DNA of 64,000 nucleotides from Cerrena zonata (taxonomy: Eukaryota > Basidiomycota > Agaricomycetes > Polyporales > Cerrenaceae), in NCBI GenBank assembly GCA_038087015.1, contig JASBNA010000004.1:620001-684000 (forward strand), in the 5' to 3' direction. Below, piece after piece: positions 21,776 to 33,210 of the stretch. The position numbers were made by a program, and so were the translations under genes. The notes under the pieces were generated by a model. The model searched no databases. It was given only the letters and a program-made list of their open reading frames with translations, and was not told where the DNA came from. Positions within the stretch are counted from its first letter, which is position 1. Each line of letters opens with the position of its first letter.

Positions 21776-22121
21776 TGTTCAAGTGCGCGTTATCCGATAT
21801 CGTCGCTCGGTGAGAGCTTTATACGAGTCCCTGTGAGGCAGAACGTCATTTATAAGCGGATCCAGCCCTATCAGCAGCCCGTTTCTCATACCAGGAGCAG
21901 GTGCACACTGCATGATGAGAGACATATTCATAGACCAACACCTGAGAACGATTGACTCGGATTGAGCAATGTGAGCATGGCGGCCCGTAGACGCCAGCCT
22001 GTGACACGAGAGTCACGTGGTGGGAAAGTCGGGGAGGAACTGTACAATTTATGAAATAGAGTTTCGGAGGAGACAAGCGTCTGTCTCCCACCACTGCAGC
22101 TACACACCAACCTCCTCAAGA
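21776..22121. other. Divergent upstream region, hydrolase and RPS23
   Basis: 346 bases head-to-head between the minus-strand hydrolase and the plus-strand RPS23. No defined box was singled out; small open frames here have no motif. Confidence 0.4.
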
Positions 22122-22892
22122 ATGGGCTGTATGTCGTCCTGCTGCTCTTTTATGTCGCAAAACATGTCTGATCTCCCTCTGAACAGCCAACAAACCCCGT
22201 GGATTGCAAGCCGCGCGCAAGTTGCGCAACGACCGACGTGAAAACCGATGGGTTAGTCGTCAATCTTCACCAATTACTCTCCCAGCCTGAATCTAACTCT
22301 GATCCCTCGTTTGTGCTGGGTTGTGTGGTTATTTTGTGGGTGGGTATTGGATCTATAGGCCGATAAACATTACAAGAAGCGGGCCCTCGGAAACTTCTAC
22401 AAGACCTCCCCCACAGGAGGTTCATCACACGCTAAGGGCATCGTCCTCGAAAAGGTCGGTGTTGAGGCCAAGCAGCCCAACTCGGCCATCCGAAAGTGTG
22501 TCCGTGTTCAGCTCATCAAGAACGGAAAGAAGGTCACCGCTTTCGTCCCCGTAAGTCTTGCTCCTATATGCTAGAGCTGAAAAGCAAAAGCTGGACTTCA
22601 AAATCTCACGCATGTATCCTTTGACGCACAGAACGATGGTTGCTTGAACTTTGTCGATGAGAACGACGAAGTCCTCATCTCTGGTTTCGGTCGTAGCGGC
22701 AAGGCCAAGGGTGATATTCCTGGTGTCCGTTTCAAGATCGTCAAGGTCTCTGGTGTCGGTCTCCTTGCGCTCTGGAAGGAGAAGAAGGTACGTTCTCGAT
22801 CATACCCTTATCTCTCGATCTAGCCAAAGTCCAGATTCACTAATAATACTTTCCTTTCCCACTTTTGTCTATAGGAGAAGCCCCGATCATAA
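22122..22892 (+). CDS. RPS23: 40S ribosomal protein S23 (uS12)
   Basis: Universal decoding-centre protein of the small subunit. Exons are 22122-22128 (only 7 bases, ATGGGCT), 22187-22251, 22359-22550, 22632-22787 and 22875-22892, giving 145 residues as in yeast. The translation runs [20 protein letters not shown], then [37 protein letters not shown] and [60 protein letters not shown] and KKEKPRS complete it. The KQPNSAIRK loop and the VPNDG turn, which carries the conserved hydroxylated proline, are intact. TAA at 22890-22892. Confidence 0.97.
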
Positions 22893-23773
22893 TTCGCTGG
22901 TCTCCCATCTTTTCTCTCACCGTCGAGTCCATTCTGCTGCTGTCCCTCACGTTACCATGTGATCATGCCTGTACCCACTATTATGCCTCGCCCGCACCCA
23001 ATAACATGTAGGCTCACCCCAAAAGAAAGTACCCTATGCATCTTTCCTGGCTCTTCATTTTTGCGTTGCGTGAAATTGTCACTGTGATTCTAGCTTTGAT
23101 CCATTCAACGTCTTATCCAGTAAACACCCCAATAACAGGTATGCTTGAGTCTCATAGGCACGTCATGGAGTTATCTTCATGTTGTAACGCCAATCAAAGT
23201 ATAAGGATCTTTGCAAAAATGAGTCTATTGTTACTCAGTTAGAGTAAGGTCCCAGTCAACTGCAAAAGGGAATTATGTCACTCCTCTCAGCGTATAGTTG
23301 CAGTGAGAATATAAATGGAACATTATATGAGAAGAAAAATATGACCTCATTGTCAACCTCCTCAGTGATAGAGGTCTCGGTTCTTCGCTTACTGCAGTCC
23401 TCGACGTTGCGCAGGAACAACCTTGCTATTACGTTGCTCTCAAGCTATTTCATGGAACACATTCAGAGAGATAAGTCAGGCTGTCCCCAATCACAGTCCA
23501 GATTCCGGGTTTAGATCGAGATACTTCAAAATTTTCCCATTCCCATCGTGATAAATGGCATACCTGACTTCAAGTTATTACACTCAGTGGCCGGATGTTA
23601 TGTGTTTAACAAAGTCCATCACAGTCATTGCAAGATCATATTAGCTTCATTAGACTAGAGGAACAAATATTGATACGATACGTCAAAAAATGTCAAGAAG
23701 AGGAACAAACGTCGCTCAAAAAAACCAAAGTAAACACACAAAGTGAAAAGGGGTGGGGATCCGAAGATCAGAA
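22893..23773. other. Convergent intergenic region
   Basis: 881 bases between the 3' ends of RPS23 and the CDP-DAG synthase gene. It is AT-rich in the right half. Short open frames (23036-23242, 23275-23514) lack motifs. No RNA gene or repeat is seen. Confidence 0.4.
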
Positions 23774-25986
23774 TCAAACGGGGACCGAGATTCCTTGGCC
23801 TTCAAGGTAGCGTTTCAAATCGGAGATAAGCTCCAACTGCTCAGTCAGAGTCAATCCGCTGACGATCGTCTGTAGGATAGAGCCGACGGTAACGTTACTC
23901 TCGCGGATAAGATTGCTGTAGTACACGTATGTGAATACGCCCATGAGGAATCTATCGAAAGTGAATAACCGGTTAGTCAGGTGCGAACAACAAATGCAAT
24001 GAAAATACGTACTGGCAATCCATACGGTCAGTCATACCACCATGACCGGGAATACTGTGTCCAAAGTCCTTGATGTTGAAAGCGCGCTTGAAACCGGAAG
24101 CGAAGAAACCTCCGAAGGGTGCGACGAGGGAGGCGAAACAGGCCATGAAGAAGAGATGAATTTGGTAAGGAGCGTAAGGGATCGACGAGATAGAGCGTCC
24201 AACCAAAGTCGACAGGAACACCCGAAGGGGGGCGGGGATTTCCCAATCTCTCCAAACGAACGCGAGGTTGGGTTTGCAACCGACAGGGGCATCGAACGCG
24301 CTCACGCCAAGCTCTCGAACAGGGCAAATCATGTAATCAAACCTCATGAAGAAGGTACCCCAGAAGATGGCAAAGATGACGGTGCTAAAGAAGGCGCCGA
24401 CGAATCCTTCGACAGTCTTTTTGGGCGAGAGTTGGATGAGAGGGGTACGGCCGATGGTAATTCCCCAGATGTAAGCGAAGACGTCGTTGCAAATGACAAG
24501 GGAGGCGGGAACCCAGAACCAGATCATGCCTTCGAGGATGTTATTGACGATGAAGTGACTGTACAAATAATGTCTGAGTATATGATATAACTTGGATTGC
24601 ATAGCGGTAGTACATACCTCGAGACCACGATGAGCATAAGAGTCATGTGCACCCAGCAGAACAAACCGAATTGTTGCTTGAGGTGCCCACGCTGGAGGGA
24701 CATGACGAAACCGACGAAACCAAGAGTGTACAGACAGAAACTGATCATACGGTGGTTGGCAGCGAATGGCATCAGCTGCGCGTCTGAGAACACGACATGC
24801 TGCAATAATATACATCAGGAAGAGAAAATATTGGCAGCAGAGAAGAATACTAACTTTGAAGTAGTGAATGATACTCTCGCCATAGAGGAAATAGTTGGTA
24901 GCAGCAAAGAAGTACCAATTCAAAGTTCCGCTCCAGGGATCACGACCTTTCGTTGAAACCTTGCCTTTGAGTGTGAGGGAGAACAGTGAGGTGACCTCGC
25001 GGTACACCAGCGTCTGACATAGCATGACGAGAACGATCATGTATGCATGACCCATAGCGAGCAGACCTAAGAATGGTTTCCGTTGTTGAGTACACATTCC
25101 TATTATCACCAAGAGACGAAGGCATACCAAGGAATCCGCCGATCATGATCAACGTCCAAATTGTCCTCGTCAACGCATTCTGCATTTTCTTTGTCTTCTC
25201 TGCCTGGGCAGGATCATCTTGTGGTTGCGACACAGGAAGTGAAGCATAGCCGTTCTGGCCAGTTTTGGAAATATTACTCCTGTTCGGACTGACAGGTGAC
25301 GGCGCAAATGGCTTCTTGATCGCAGCTGGCAAGCTGGGCGGCGGTGTAGGTTGCAGTACTGAAGGTGACGGTGGGACAACGGGAGTGGACTTCGTCTCTA
25401 CAGGTTTTGGTGTTGGCTTCTCCGTTTGAATATTGCCGTTGAGTACAGCAGGATTTTCAGCCCTTGGCGTGGTGGAATCATTCCCTGAAAGTGACGGCAG
25501 GTCTTTGGTCACGGGTGCAGGATGTGTGGAGCCATTTGTCGTACTCGGCGCAGGAGGCTCTACAGGGGTTGATACAGGTGCAGGCGTAGGCACTGGTGCT
25601 GGTACAGACGTCGAGGATGTCGATACAGGCTTTGAAGGTCCATTTCGAGGTGGGAGGGAGTCGATAGACGACAGCAAGTCATCCGACACTGGTGTTGCTT
25701 GAGCAGAGCGCGCTCGTGCCATTTGCCGTTCAAGCTTTTCTTGCTTACGTCGTTCATTGCGAGCTAGTATTTTAGCCTTCTTGATAGCACTTTTCGTAAG
25801 TTTCGTAGGTTCAGAGCTACAGCCACGTCAGTGATAGCTCGAGAAAGTGAAACAGCGGAAAGCTAACCTTTCTGGTTCAGGCGCGGACTCCTCCTGAAGA
25901 TACTCCTCATCGGTATCTTCACCAGACTCGACGCCCAGGGCGGCGAAAGTGGTTTGGGATGTCCAAGCTGGTGTTGGTTTGCTCAT
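23774..25986 (-). CDS. CDS1: Phosphatidate cytidylyltransferase (CDP-diacylglycerol synthase)
   Basis: Makes CDP-diacylglycerol from phosphatidic acid and CTP, the branch point to phosphatidylinositol, phosphatidylserine and cardiolipin; an ER multi-pass enzyme. Minus-strand ATG 25986 starts MSKPTPAWTSQTTFAALGVE. A basic stretch (KSAIKKAKILARNERRKQ) and about 150 residues of Pro/Ala/Ser/Thr-rich sequence follow. The catalytic body has about eight helices: ALTRTIWTLIMIGGFLG, HAYMIVLVMLCQTLVYREV, LNWYFFAATNYFLYGESI, HRMISFCLYTLGFVGFVMSL and GMIWFWVPASLVICNDVFAY. The family signature is SGFKRAFNIKDFGHSIPGHG followed by GMTDRMDCQ; its aspartates bind the metal-CTP. LSPKKTVEGFVGAF is also diagnostic. 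It ends LEGQGISVPV, TGA at 23774-23776. The estimated length is about 620 residues against 457 in yeast, the difference being the N-terminal extension. Confidence 0.95.
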
Positions 25987-26452
25987 CGTTCAGGATGAGG
26001 AGGTGAATGTAAAGAGGAAGGTGTAAGCCAAACGCAGCCACCGCGTCTGCGAAAGATGATGTTTGTACGTAGGGTCGCCCCACGTGAAATTGCTTTTGCA
26101 TAGAGAGCTCCCCATTGCACGCGTCCTCTCGGCAGCAAGCGGCAGATCCCCAACGTAAATTCATTATCAGACCTGCATCGAACGATGGCAGAAAGCAGTG
26201 GTATAAATTGACTATAATATTATGCGAGGAGACAGTCCGTTCGTACAGATGTATATAGACAGGCAGACGCTACAGACAGGCGGTGGTGGGTGGTTGCAAA
26301 TAAATGGATGCGAAATGAAAAAGGGGAGAAACTTATGCGAATTATAACTCGTGACGATGCCAAGTGTGCCAGATGCGATGATAGATGCGAAGGTGTTGCG
26401 TGCTGAATGCAAAGTCCGGAATGGGTGTAAGTATCTCAAGTCCGGCCCTTCT
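25987..26452. other. Intergenic, CDS1 promoter and TOP1 3' flank
   Basis: 466 bases. Nothing beyond short, motif-free open frames on the minus strand. Confidence 0.4.
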
Positions 26453-29400
26453 CTAGAATTTCCAGTGTTCGTCTACTTCCATAGCCCAGGGGACTGAACT
26501 AGAGTTAGGGATATCAGACACGGTGACAGATTAACGAGGACATACATTTGGTCAAGAGCGTCTTGGAGAAAAGCTTCTCAATAGGGACATCGTGTTTCTT
26601 GCACCAAGCAGCGGTGATTCTAGACCATAGGGGGTCAGCACACATCACCTTTGCCAATACCCTCGAGGTACTTACCTAGGGTCAAGATAGTTGATTTTAC
26701 TATACGCGATATGAATGAAGTTAGCGAGATAGAGGAGTTGGAGCATATGCCTACCTCGTGCCCAAAGCAACCTCCTTTCCAGCCTCACGGTCTTCCATCT
26801 GGAACTTAAATGTCCTAATCTTGTCGTCAATTTTTTCTATAGCCTCTTCTATCTTCTCCGTCGGTCGTTCACGCTTCATCTCGTGCTTCTTGGTCCCACG
26901 TTCCTTCTTCAGTTTCTTGAACTCAGCCTCGATTTCGTCCTTCCGCTCCTTGAGCACGGATTCGGGTTGTGGCGATTTACCATCAGCAGCAAGCTTTTCG
27001 TTATCCTTCTGGAACTTCTTCTCGGCCTTCTCAATCTCCTTGACTTTCGTGAGCTCTTCGTGTTCGACGATACCTTCATCGTCCAGGTCAGATTCATCTT
27101 CGTTGTACTTCTTGTTCTTCTTGAACTTCGCATCGATAGTAAAGAGTGCATGGCGCAGTTTCATACGATCGTACTTGAGTCCACGAAGCTAAAAAAAAAT
27201 GGCAAAATTAATTGAACAACGTGTTCCCTCGGGACTCGTTCCCTGCAATAACCCACCTTCTCTCGCATCTTACCCATAGACTGCTCGTGGGTCTTGGGCA
27301 CCGCACGTTGATGGTTACACAGGATAGCCACCATGCGGTTCGCATGGTTGTACGCCTTCAGCTTGTCCACAACTGACCCTTTCTCAGGCGTACCTTGATC
27401 CAATTGTTCTTGGAAGGTGATGGAAGCGTTGTAGGTACGGAACACCTTGGCCGTGAGACCTTTCATGTATGAAGCGAGGTGCCTGTTGAGCGGTGCCGTC
27501 TGATGCAACGTAGTGATAATTAGAACGAGAGCGTTATATATCAGAGCCAAAAGGCACTCACATCTACACGATCAAACAAATCGTCGTCGTCGTTCTTGTT
27601 CTCCTTGAACAGCTTGATGTTCTTGAAAACTTGATCTTCGACGGCTACTTTATTGTAGTATCGAATAGAATCTTTACCCAAGAAATCGAAGATGAGGTAA
27701 TTCGGCGGTTCCAGTGTGACATGCTCGCACCGCAATGAGCAACAGCCCACAGTATCCGCTTCGTCTTCGCCTTTCTCATTACCGGCTCGAAGTGCGAGTC
27801 GATCGATGAAATACATGGCGGTAGCACGTTGCCGGTCCTTCATGACTTTAGTCTTAAGATCGGCAGTGTAGTCCTTTCGAATGACATCAACGTGTTTCTA
27901 AAAACAAATTGTCGATTGAGACGTTGTTATTCCGCATTTCAATTAGAGCACTTGCCTTGAGTTCCCGGGCCTTCTCGAATTTCATCATGTCGCTTTGTCC
28001 CTTGATGGAGCTACCGGCGGCCAAGAAGACATACTTGTGGTTACCATTCACATTCTCCGTCCAGGTGGCAAGCCACGTCACAGTCTGGTCGTGGATGACC
28101 TTTTTCCATTTACCGGGTACGTTCGGTTTCGGGATAGGGACTCCTTCACCAATATTTATAGTGACATCTTCGGGACGGACACGAATCTAATAATTAAAAC
28201 GATAAATTTGGCGCCATAGAAGTGGAATGAGAGGACATGTGCTTACCTTCAGTGCTCCCTTCTTCGGGTGCTCGCCACGACCTCTGAACAGACCGGGAGG
28301 TTCAACTCTGAAGTTACCAACTTTCTCTTTACGACCGTCAAGCGAACAGTGCGTGAATGGTCCTTCAAGCTTGTCCCTCTCTGTCTTCAGTTCCTTCTTC
28401 TGAGCAGTGGTAAGAGCTTTCTTCTTCTCCTTCTCTGCCTCGAAGTGGTCGAACATGGGTCTGAAGTCGCATCTGGCAAACTCTTTGATCTTTGTACCAT
28501 CTCGCTGTAAAAGGAATTATGAGTAAATAATCATGGAGATGAACAGAGGTGTACATACTGGTGGATGCTGCTTCAATACGTCTAAGAAATCAGTGAAGAA
28601 GTTCTTGTTAAATACGGCGTCCTTCGCATGTTCAGTCTCAATCATGGCGCCATAGAAGCCTGCAACCTCTTCAGACTCGGGAGGAAGGTCCACCGATTTA
28701 CCTGTCAAGAACGTGAATGAGAAGGGATATTAAAGATAGTGGTTTTGCACGTTGAAAACACGTACCATCATACTTCATCTTCACATTCTTGGGTAAAGGT
28801 TCGTAGGCAGGAGGGAAATAAACACCGTTGTGTTCTAGGGTGTTCCACTTGATAGAGCCATCGGCGTCGTCCTGGTTCTCCCACCAACGGAAAACTTCCT
28901 CCTCTTCCTCCTCCTTTTTCTTCCTGCCCTTCTTCACAGGTGCATCGCCATTCTCTTCCTTCTTCGCCTTGCCCTTCTTAGGTTTCGAGTTCGAAGATTC
29001 GTCGTCCACCTCCTCCTTCTTCGCTCGTTTAGCTGGCGGCTTCTTCGCTTTCTTTAAAGGTTTCTCGTCCTCCGACGACTCAGCGACCTCCTCCTTCTTG
29101 ACGTTCCGTTTCTTCACACCGCTTTTAACCGCAATGGGTTCATCATCCTCGCTTTCAAGCTCAACCTCTCCCTTCTTCGTCCGCTTCTTCGGGGGTTGAC
29201 GCTGCGTTTTGGTAGCACGTTTCTTTGGCTGTGGCGTTTCCTGTTCATAATCACTTTCCTCCTTCTTCGCTGCTTTCTTAGCGCGACCATTACCATTCAC
29301 GGCAGCGGCAGGGACAGTGGTAGCCTGTAAGGCGCCTGGTAGGGGCACAGCAGCAGACTTGGATTTAGCACCCTTTAATGGGGTAGACGCGAGTGGTGTA

Positions 29401-29732
29401 TCTTCATCACTGCTAGACGAATATACTGGTGCTTGTTTCCTCTTCCTCGAGGATATCTGCGGGGTTGCAGGTTCCGACTTCGTACGCGTACTTTGGGACT
29501 AAACATGGATATAAGTAGTAATCCAAGGAAGGAATGTTGAGTGACGCCCAGAAACGGTGAGCTGAGGGAAACGTACAAGAGGTATATCGTCGTCTTCAGA
29601 CATAGCAGAGTCACTATCGACTTTGCCGTTTGTCTTGCCATTGGTAACAAGTCGCCCGTTGGGCTTACTAGGACCTGGACGGGGGGCGAGAGGTTGGTCG
29701 TCGTCGGACGACATCGAGATATCAGCAGACAT
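26453..29732 (-). CDS. TOP1: DNA topoisomerase I (type IB)
   Basis: Relaxes DNA supercoils by a transient 3'-phosphotyrosyl break; nuclear. Minus-strand ATG 29732 gives [20 protein letters not shown]. About 250 residues of Lys/Glu/Ser-rich sequence follow ([20 protein letters not shown] and similar), the usual disordered nuclear-targeting domain. The core starts at [20 protein letters not shown] and [20 protein letters not shown]. It continues through [53 protein letters not shown] and [17 protein letters not shown]. The catalytic residues lie in [29 protein letters not shown] and [21 protein letters not shown] long coiled-coil linker follows. The active-site tyrosine is in [20 protein letters not shown]. 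It ends EVDEHWKF with TAG at 26453-26455. About nine short introns; total near 900 residues. Confidence 0.97.
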
Positions 29733-30006
29733 GACTGTGCAGGGCAGAGGGGGAGGAGGGGGACCGAGGGCAAGATGGTGGTGGTTAGAGACGAAGAAGA
29801 GAACAATGATATTTATGACAGAGTTGCTCGGATTGATGTGACACTCCGGGGGAAAAGCAAAGACAACTGGGGCCTGCCCTAAACTTGTGCTCACGGAGAC
29901 GCTGGGAACCAACGCCTCACCCTGAACTACCAACAAGTCCGTGCTGCACAAATGTGTGTCTCTCTTGCCTCTCTCCTTCCAGACCACTACTAATTGCTCT
30001 AGACAG

Positions 30007-30207
30007 ATGGCAAATCCTCCGTCACCACCTTCGCTATTCCGTGACCCTTGGGCCAAGAAGGATGCGTGGAGGAAACACCCGGTGTTCGCAAAGCGCGCAA
30101 TGCTGGGAAGCATGTTTCCAGGCTTCGGCGTAGCTGTCGTCGCTTTCACCACCTACGTGCTCGTCGACAACCTCATTTTGTCAAAAGATAACGAACATAA
30201 GCATTAG
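30007..30207 (+). CDS. Complex I accessory subunit, B12/NDUFB3 type
   Basis: Mitochondrial NADH:ubiquinone oxidoreductase membrane-arm subunit. A single exon of 66 residues: MANPPSPPSLFRDPWAKKDA, then WRKHPVFAKRAMLGSMFPG. One helix, GVAVVAFTTYVLVDNLIL, and a short Lys/His tail ending EHKH follow. The DPW-x-x-x-x-A-W-R-x-H-P-x-F pattern before a single helix is the B12 family signature. The protein has no cleavable presequence, as expected for the family. It is divergent from TOP1, with 274 bases between the two start codons. TAG at 30205-30207. Confidence 0.88.
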   Translation: MANPPSPPSLFRDPWAKKDAWRKHPVFAKRAMLGSMFPGFGVAVVAFTTYVLVDNLILSKDNEHKH

Positions 30208-31711
30208 ATTGTATGTCCTTACACACTCTATAAGCCACAATAACTCATCTTCATGACTCAATAGTATTCATCACCCACAGTTGTCATGTATCCTGCATTC
30301 GTTTGCTCTGTTCGTAATTTCCATTCCATTATCTCATATCGGATGCTTGCGTAATATCCTCACAACGTCCCCGAGACGCTCTCAATGGCCCGCGGGGTAC
30401 GCCGAAAGTTAGTTCCCAACCCTTTCCACAGTTGGCCAGGTCGCTTGTCTGTGTCGGATTTATCAGTGGCCACGGATGAAACATATCCCGGACCATTATA
30501 GACTTCAAGGGTCGTAAGGATGATCCGAGTCTTTCGTATGAAATACAAGATTATGTGATCATGTCTTCCATATTCCCCGGTGGCCTGGGTATCAAAACTT
30601 CAGACATTCGCCACTTACTATACGCCTTTTGGTAGGAGTCTTCTACAACTAATACGTTTTTCCTAATGTGGTCTACGTGCTTCTTAAGCTAGGCATATGT
30701 CTCGTCTGTGTTTCAATCATCCCTTCACAAACAACTCAAGATCCCTAACCACATTCTCTATTAATATCGAGTTTCCGGAAATTTAACCGGGAAGGTCATC
30801 TGGATATAGACTCGGGAACATATTTTGGAAACATAAACGTATGTTGACTTAGTAATAGCGTAAGCCCGTTCCTGTTTGGGTCGTAAAGTCGGTTGTGAAA
30901 TGAAGGGAATTGCCCATGATTAATGATTCCTGGGGAGTCCTGCTTCCCTGGTCTTAGCATGATGAAACCAATGTCTGTCATTTTGAACCCTATGTCTATC
31001 CACCGGCAGTATTACAGACACCCTTCCCTCAGCTTATATAATACTCGCCCAGACCCATCAAACGATCCAGGTACTCTTCACGTTTTAGTATGCTTTAGGA
31101 CGTTTTAGCATGCACCCGAGGACAGTTGATAATTATTAGGAAGTCTGATCTCTCTTCTTCATACACATCCAAGGAATTCTGTTGGGGAACTCATATTCCG
31201 TCCAATCAAATTATGCAGGAGGTCTACACGAGTTTACGAAGTTCGTAAACCAAATCCGACAATTCTCCAGGGAGCATTTTTGATGCTCTTTATGTCTGTT
31301 TTCTTGAGCTACGACGTATCAGATTTTTCTACTGCTTGGTAGCATGCGGAGTGAGCAGCCTTGATAACTGGTAATCAATCTTCCATACGAAAATTGCTCG
31401 AGGAATGATTAGTGTGGGACCTACAAACGTACATACATAAGTGCGGCGCCAACTCGGCAAGATGACGATGCCAACGGGAAGCTAAGGACTTCCCACATCA
31501 GCTACCTACCCACTCCCTCTCTCACCACCAATAAACTGAGCTTATAGGACAGGTTGTCTCGCGAATAAGGTATTTTTCGACCTAAAGCTCGATTTTTCTG
31601 AGCTATGATTGGTAGTTGCTGAGATAAAGCCTAGATTTGCCCCATTTTCGGCGTTGTAGCGTCGTCCTAACCAAAAATAGTCACATCTCCACGAAAGAGC
31701 CCGACCTTCCA
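30208..31711. other. Intergenic sequence, 1.5 kb
   Basis: No open frame over about 62 codons and no repeat, RNA gene or relic that I can recognise. The frame of the F-box gene is open back to 31637 without an ATG. Confidence 0.4.
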
Positions 31712-33106
31712 ATGCGCTTTGGCATAATTGGCCAATCGCGGGCGACCAGCATTTGCTGTCTGCCAGCTGATATCATACTCGAACTCTTCGCGCTGCTCAC
31801 GGGACCTGACCTTGTCAACTTTGCGAGCACAAGCAAATCATTCTATTCTTACTTGGAAGAGAATTTGTTATGGCGAGCTCAATGCTCTCGATATGGCCTG
31901 CGCGATCTCACACATTTCTCTGGGCTCACTTACCGGACCGTCTACACCAATCTTCTCTATCCATACGGTTCCCTGATTGGATTATGGGCCAATGACCACC
32001 CATACCGCGGAAATATAATGCAATTTCGTCTTCATGTAGGAAGCGAAACCGAACCTCCAGGTATATTGGGAAGTATATGGCGACTTCCTGTCACCCCGCC
32101 CATATCCCCATTATGCATTCCTATCCTGAAGATCCAATTCGCCGTCTCTACGCACTCCGAGTGGGACGGTGATCCCCACGCAGTGGTAATCATCTGCCAA
32201 CATGACGCCTCGCAATCATCAACTACAAATAGGGATCAATCAGTGTCGATGCGAGTCATACTTGGGAGGAATAGAGCCATTTATCATCAGGCATACCGTC
32301 GTATTCATGCTCATCCACACTTTCCTGCCCCTGATGCCCCGTGGTACGATGATGAACGGCGATTACCTAGATTACGTCCTGTTTCTCCTACGGGAGAAGA
32401 GGTTAATCAGAGGGATTTGGCTTCCCTGTATCCCGCCTTTCGATTACCTATGCTCTTTACGGCACCGTCATTGGATAGATACGTACCTCCCGCTGGTCTT
32501 TCGGTTCATTGTGACCACATCTCATGTAGGACGGTACATCATCCTACACACGCGTACGAGTCCCTCCTTCCCTTCTCACCACTCTACTACCCAATCCGTC
32601 CAGAATATATTACACCACCGGGAGAAGATGAAGGTTCTTCCCCTGAGGGTTTCCCGTGCGGCATCTGGTTCACCCAAACCTTAGACCCCCTGTGTTTCTA
32701 CGTAGAGTGGGAACTTGCCAATGACCAAGAAGGGACCGACTACGATTTTCGTCCACGTCTTAAGGGGCGGGTTCTGTTGGGAAACTCCTCAACAGCTAGA
32801 GGAGACATTCTCTTCGATGTTTCTCCTACTGAAGAGGATCCGGATGAAACCCTTTTCGAAGGTACCTATCTGCGGATACAAGCTTCGTTGGGAAAACTGT
32901 AAGTTTATTTTTCCTCTTAGTGCGCCAAGATTTGATTCAATCCTTGCTTCTCCCTTAGAATAAAGGAGAATATCAGCGTTTCCATAAAGTTGGAGCCACC
33001 AAATAGCATGATCATCACTTTCCCTGACCGACGGCCAACGCCCTGTCACCGATTCACCGGCGCATTGGGTCCCGTTGTACAAAACACTCAAGAGGCCGCT
33101 GTCTGA
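31712..33106 (+). CDS. F-box protein, FBXO31-like
   Basis: Probable SCF substrate receptor, unrelated in sequence to the three-copy family. The first ATG in the open frame is at 31712 (MRFGIIGQSRATSICCLP). The F-box is CLPADIILELFALLTGPDLV, NFASTSKSFYSYLEENLLW. Downstream, YPYGSLIGLWANDHPYRGN, QFRLHVGSETEPPGILGSIW and the later GRVLLGNSSTARGDILFDV resemble the C-terminal beta domain of FBXO31 and its fungal relatives; this is inference from pattern. The obvious frame ends at TAA 32900-32902, but that stop lies inside a GTAAGT donor. Splicing 32899-32958 keeps frame and adds LIKENISVSIKLEPPNSMII and PTPCHRFTGALGPV, with TGA at 33104-33106. The tail reads like real protein. The gene converges on TSR1, with 104 bases between the stops. 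Confidence 0.75.
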
Positions 33107-33210
33107 ACGGTTGCAAGTTCTGTTTGTTGCTTTATCCAAAATGTAGATACAGAGCATTGGGAGTCTAATAGCTACAGAAACCTACTCGATACACATCTAA
33201 CATCGAACAT

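Noticed and set aside
24042..24590. 182-codon plus-strand open frame
   Set aside because: Exact antisense of the conserved catalytic part of CDP-DAG synthase.
26758..27215. Plus-strand Ser/Phe/Leu-rich frames of 110-144 codons
   Set aside because: Antisense of the Lys/Glu-rich linker of topoisomerase I.
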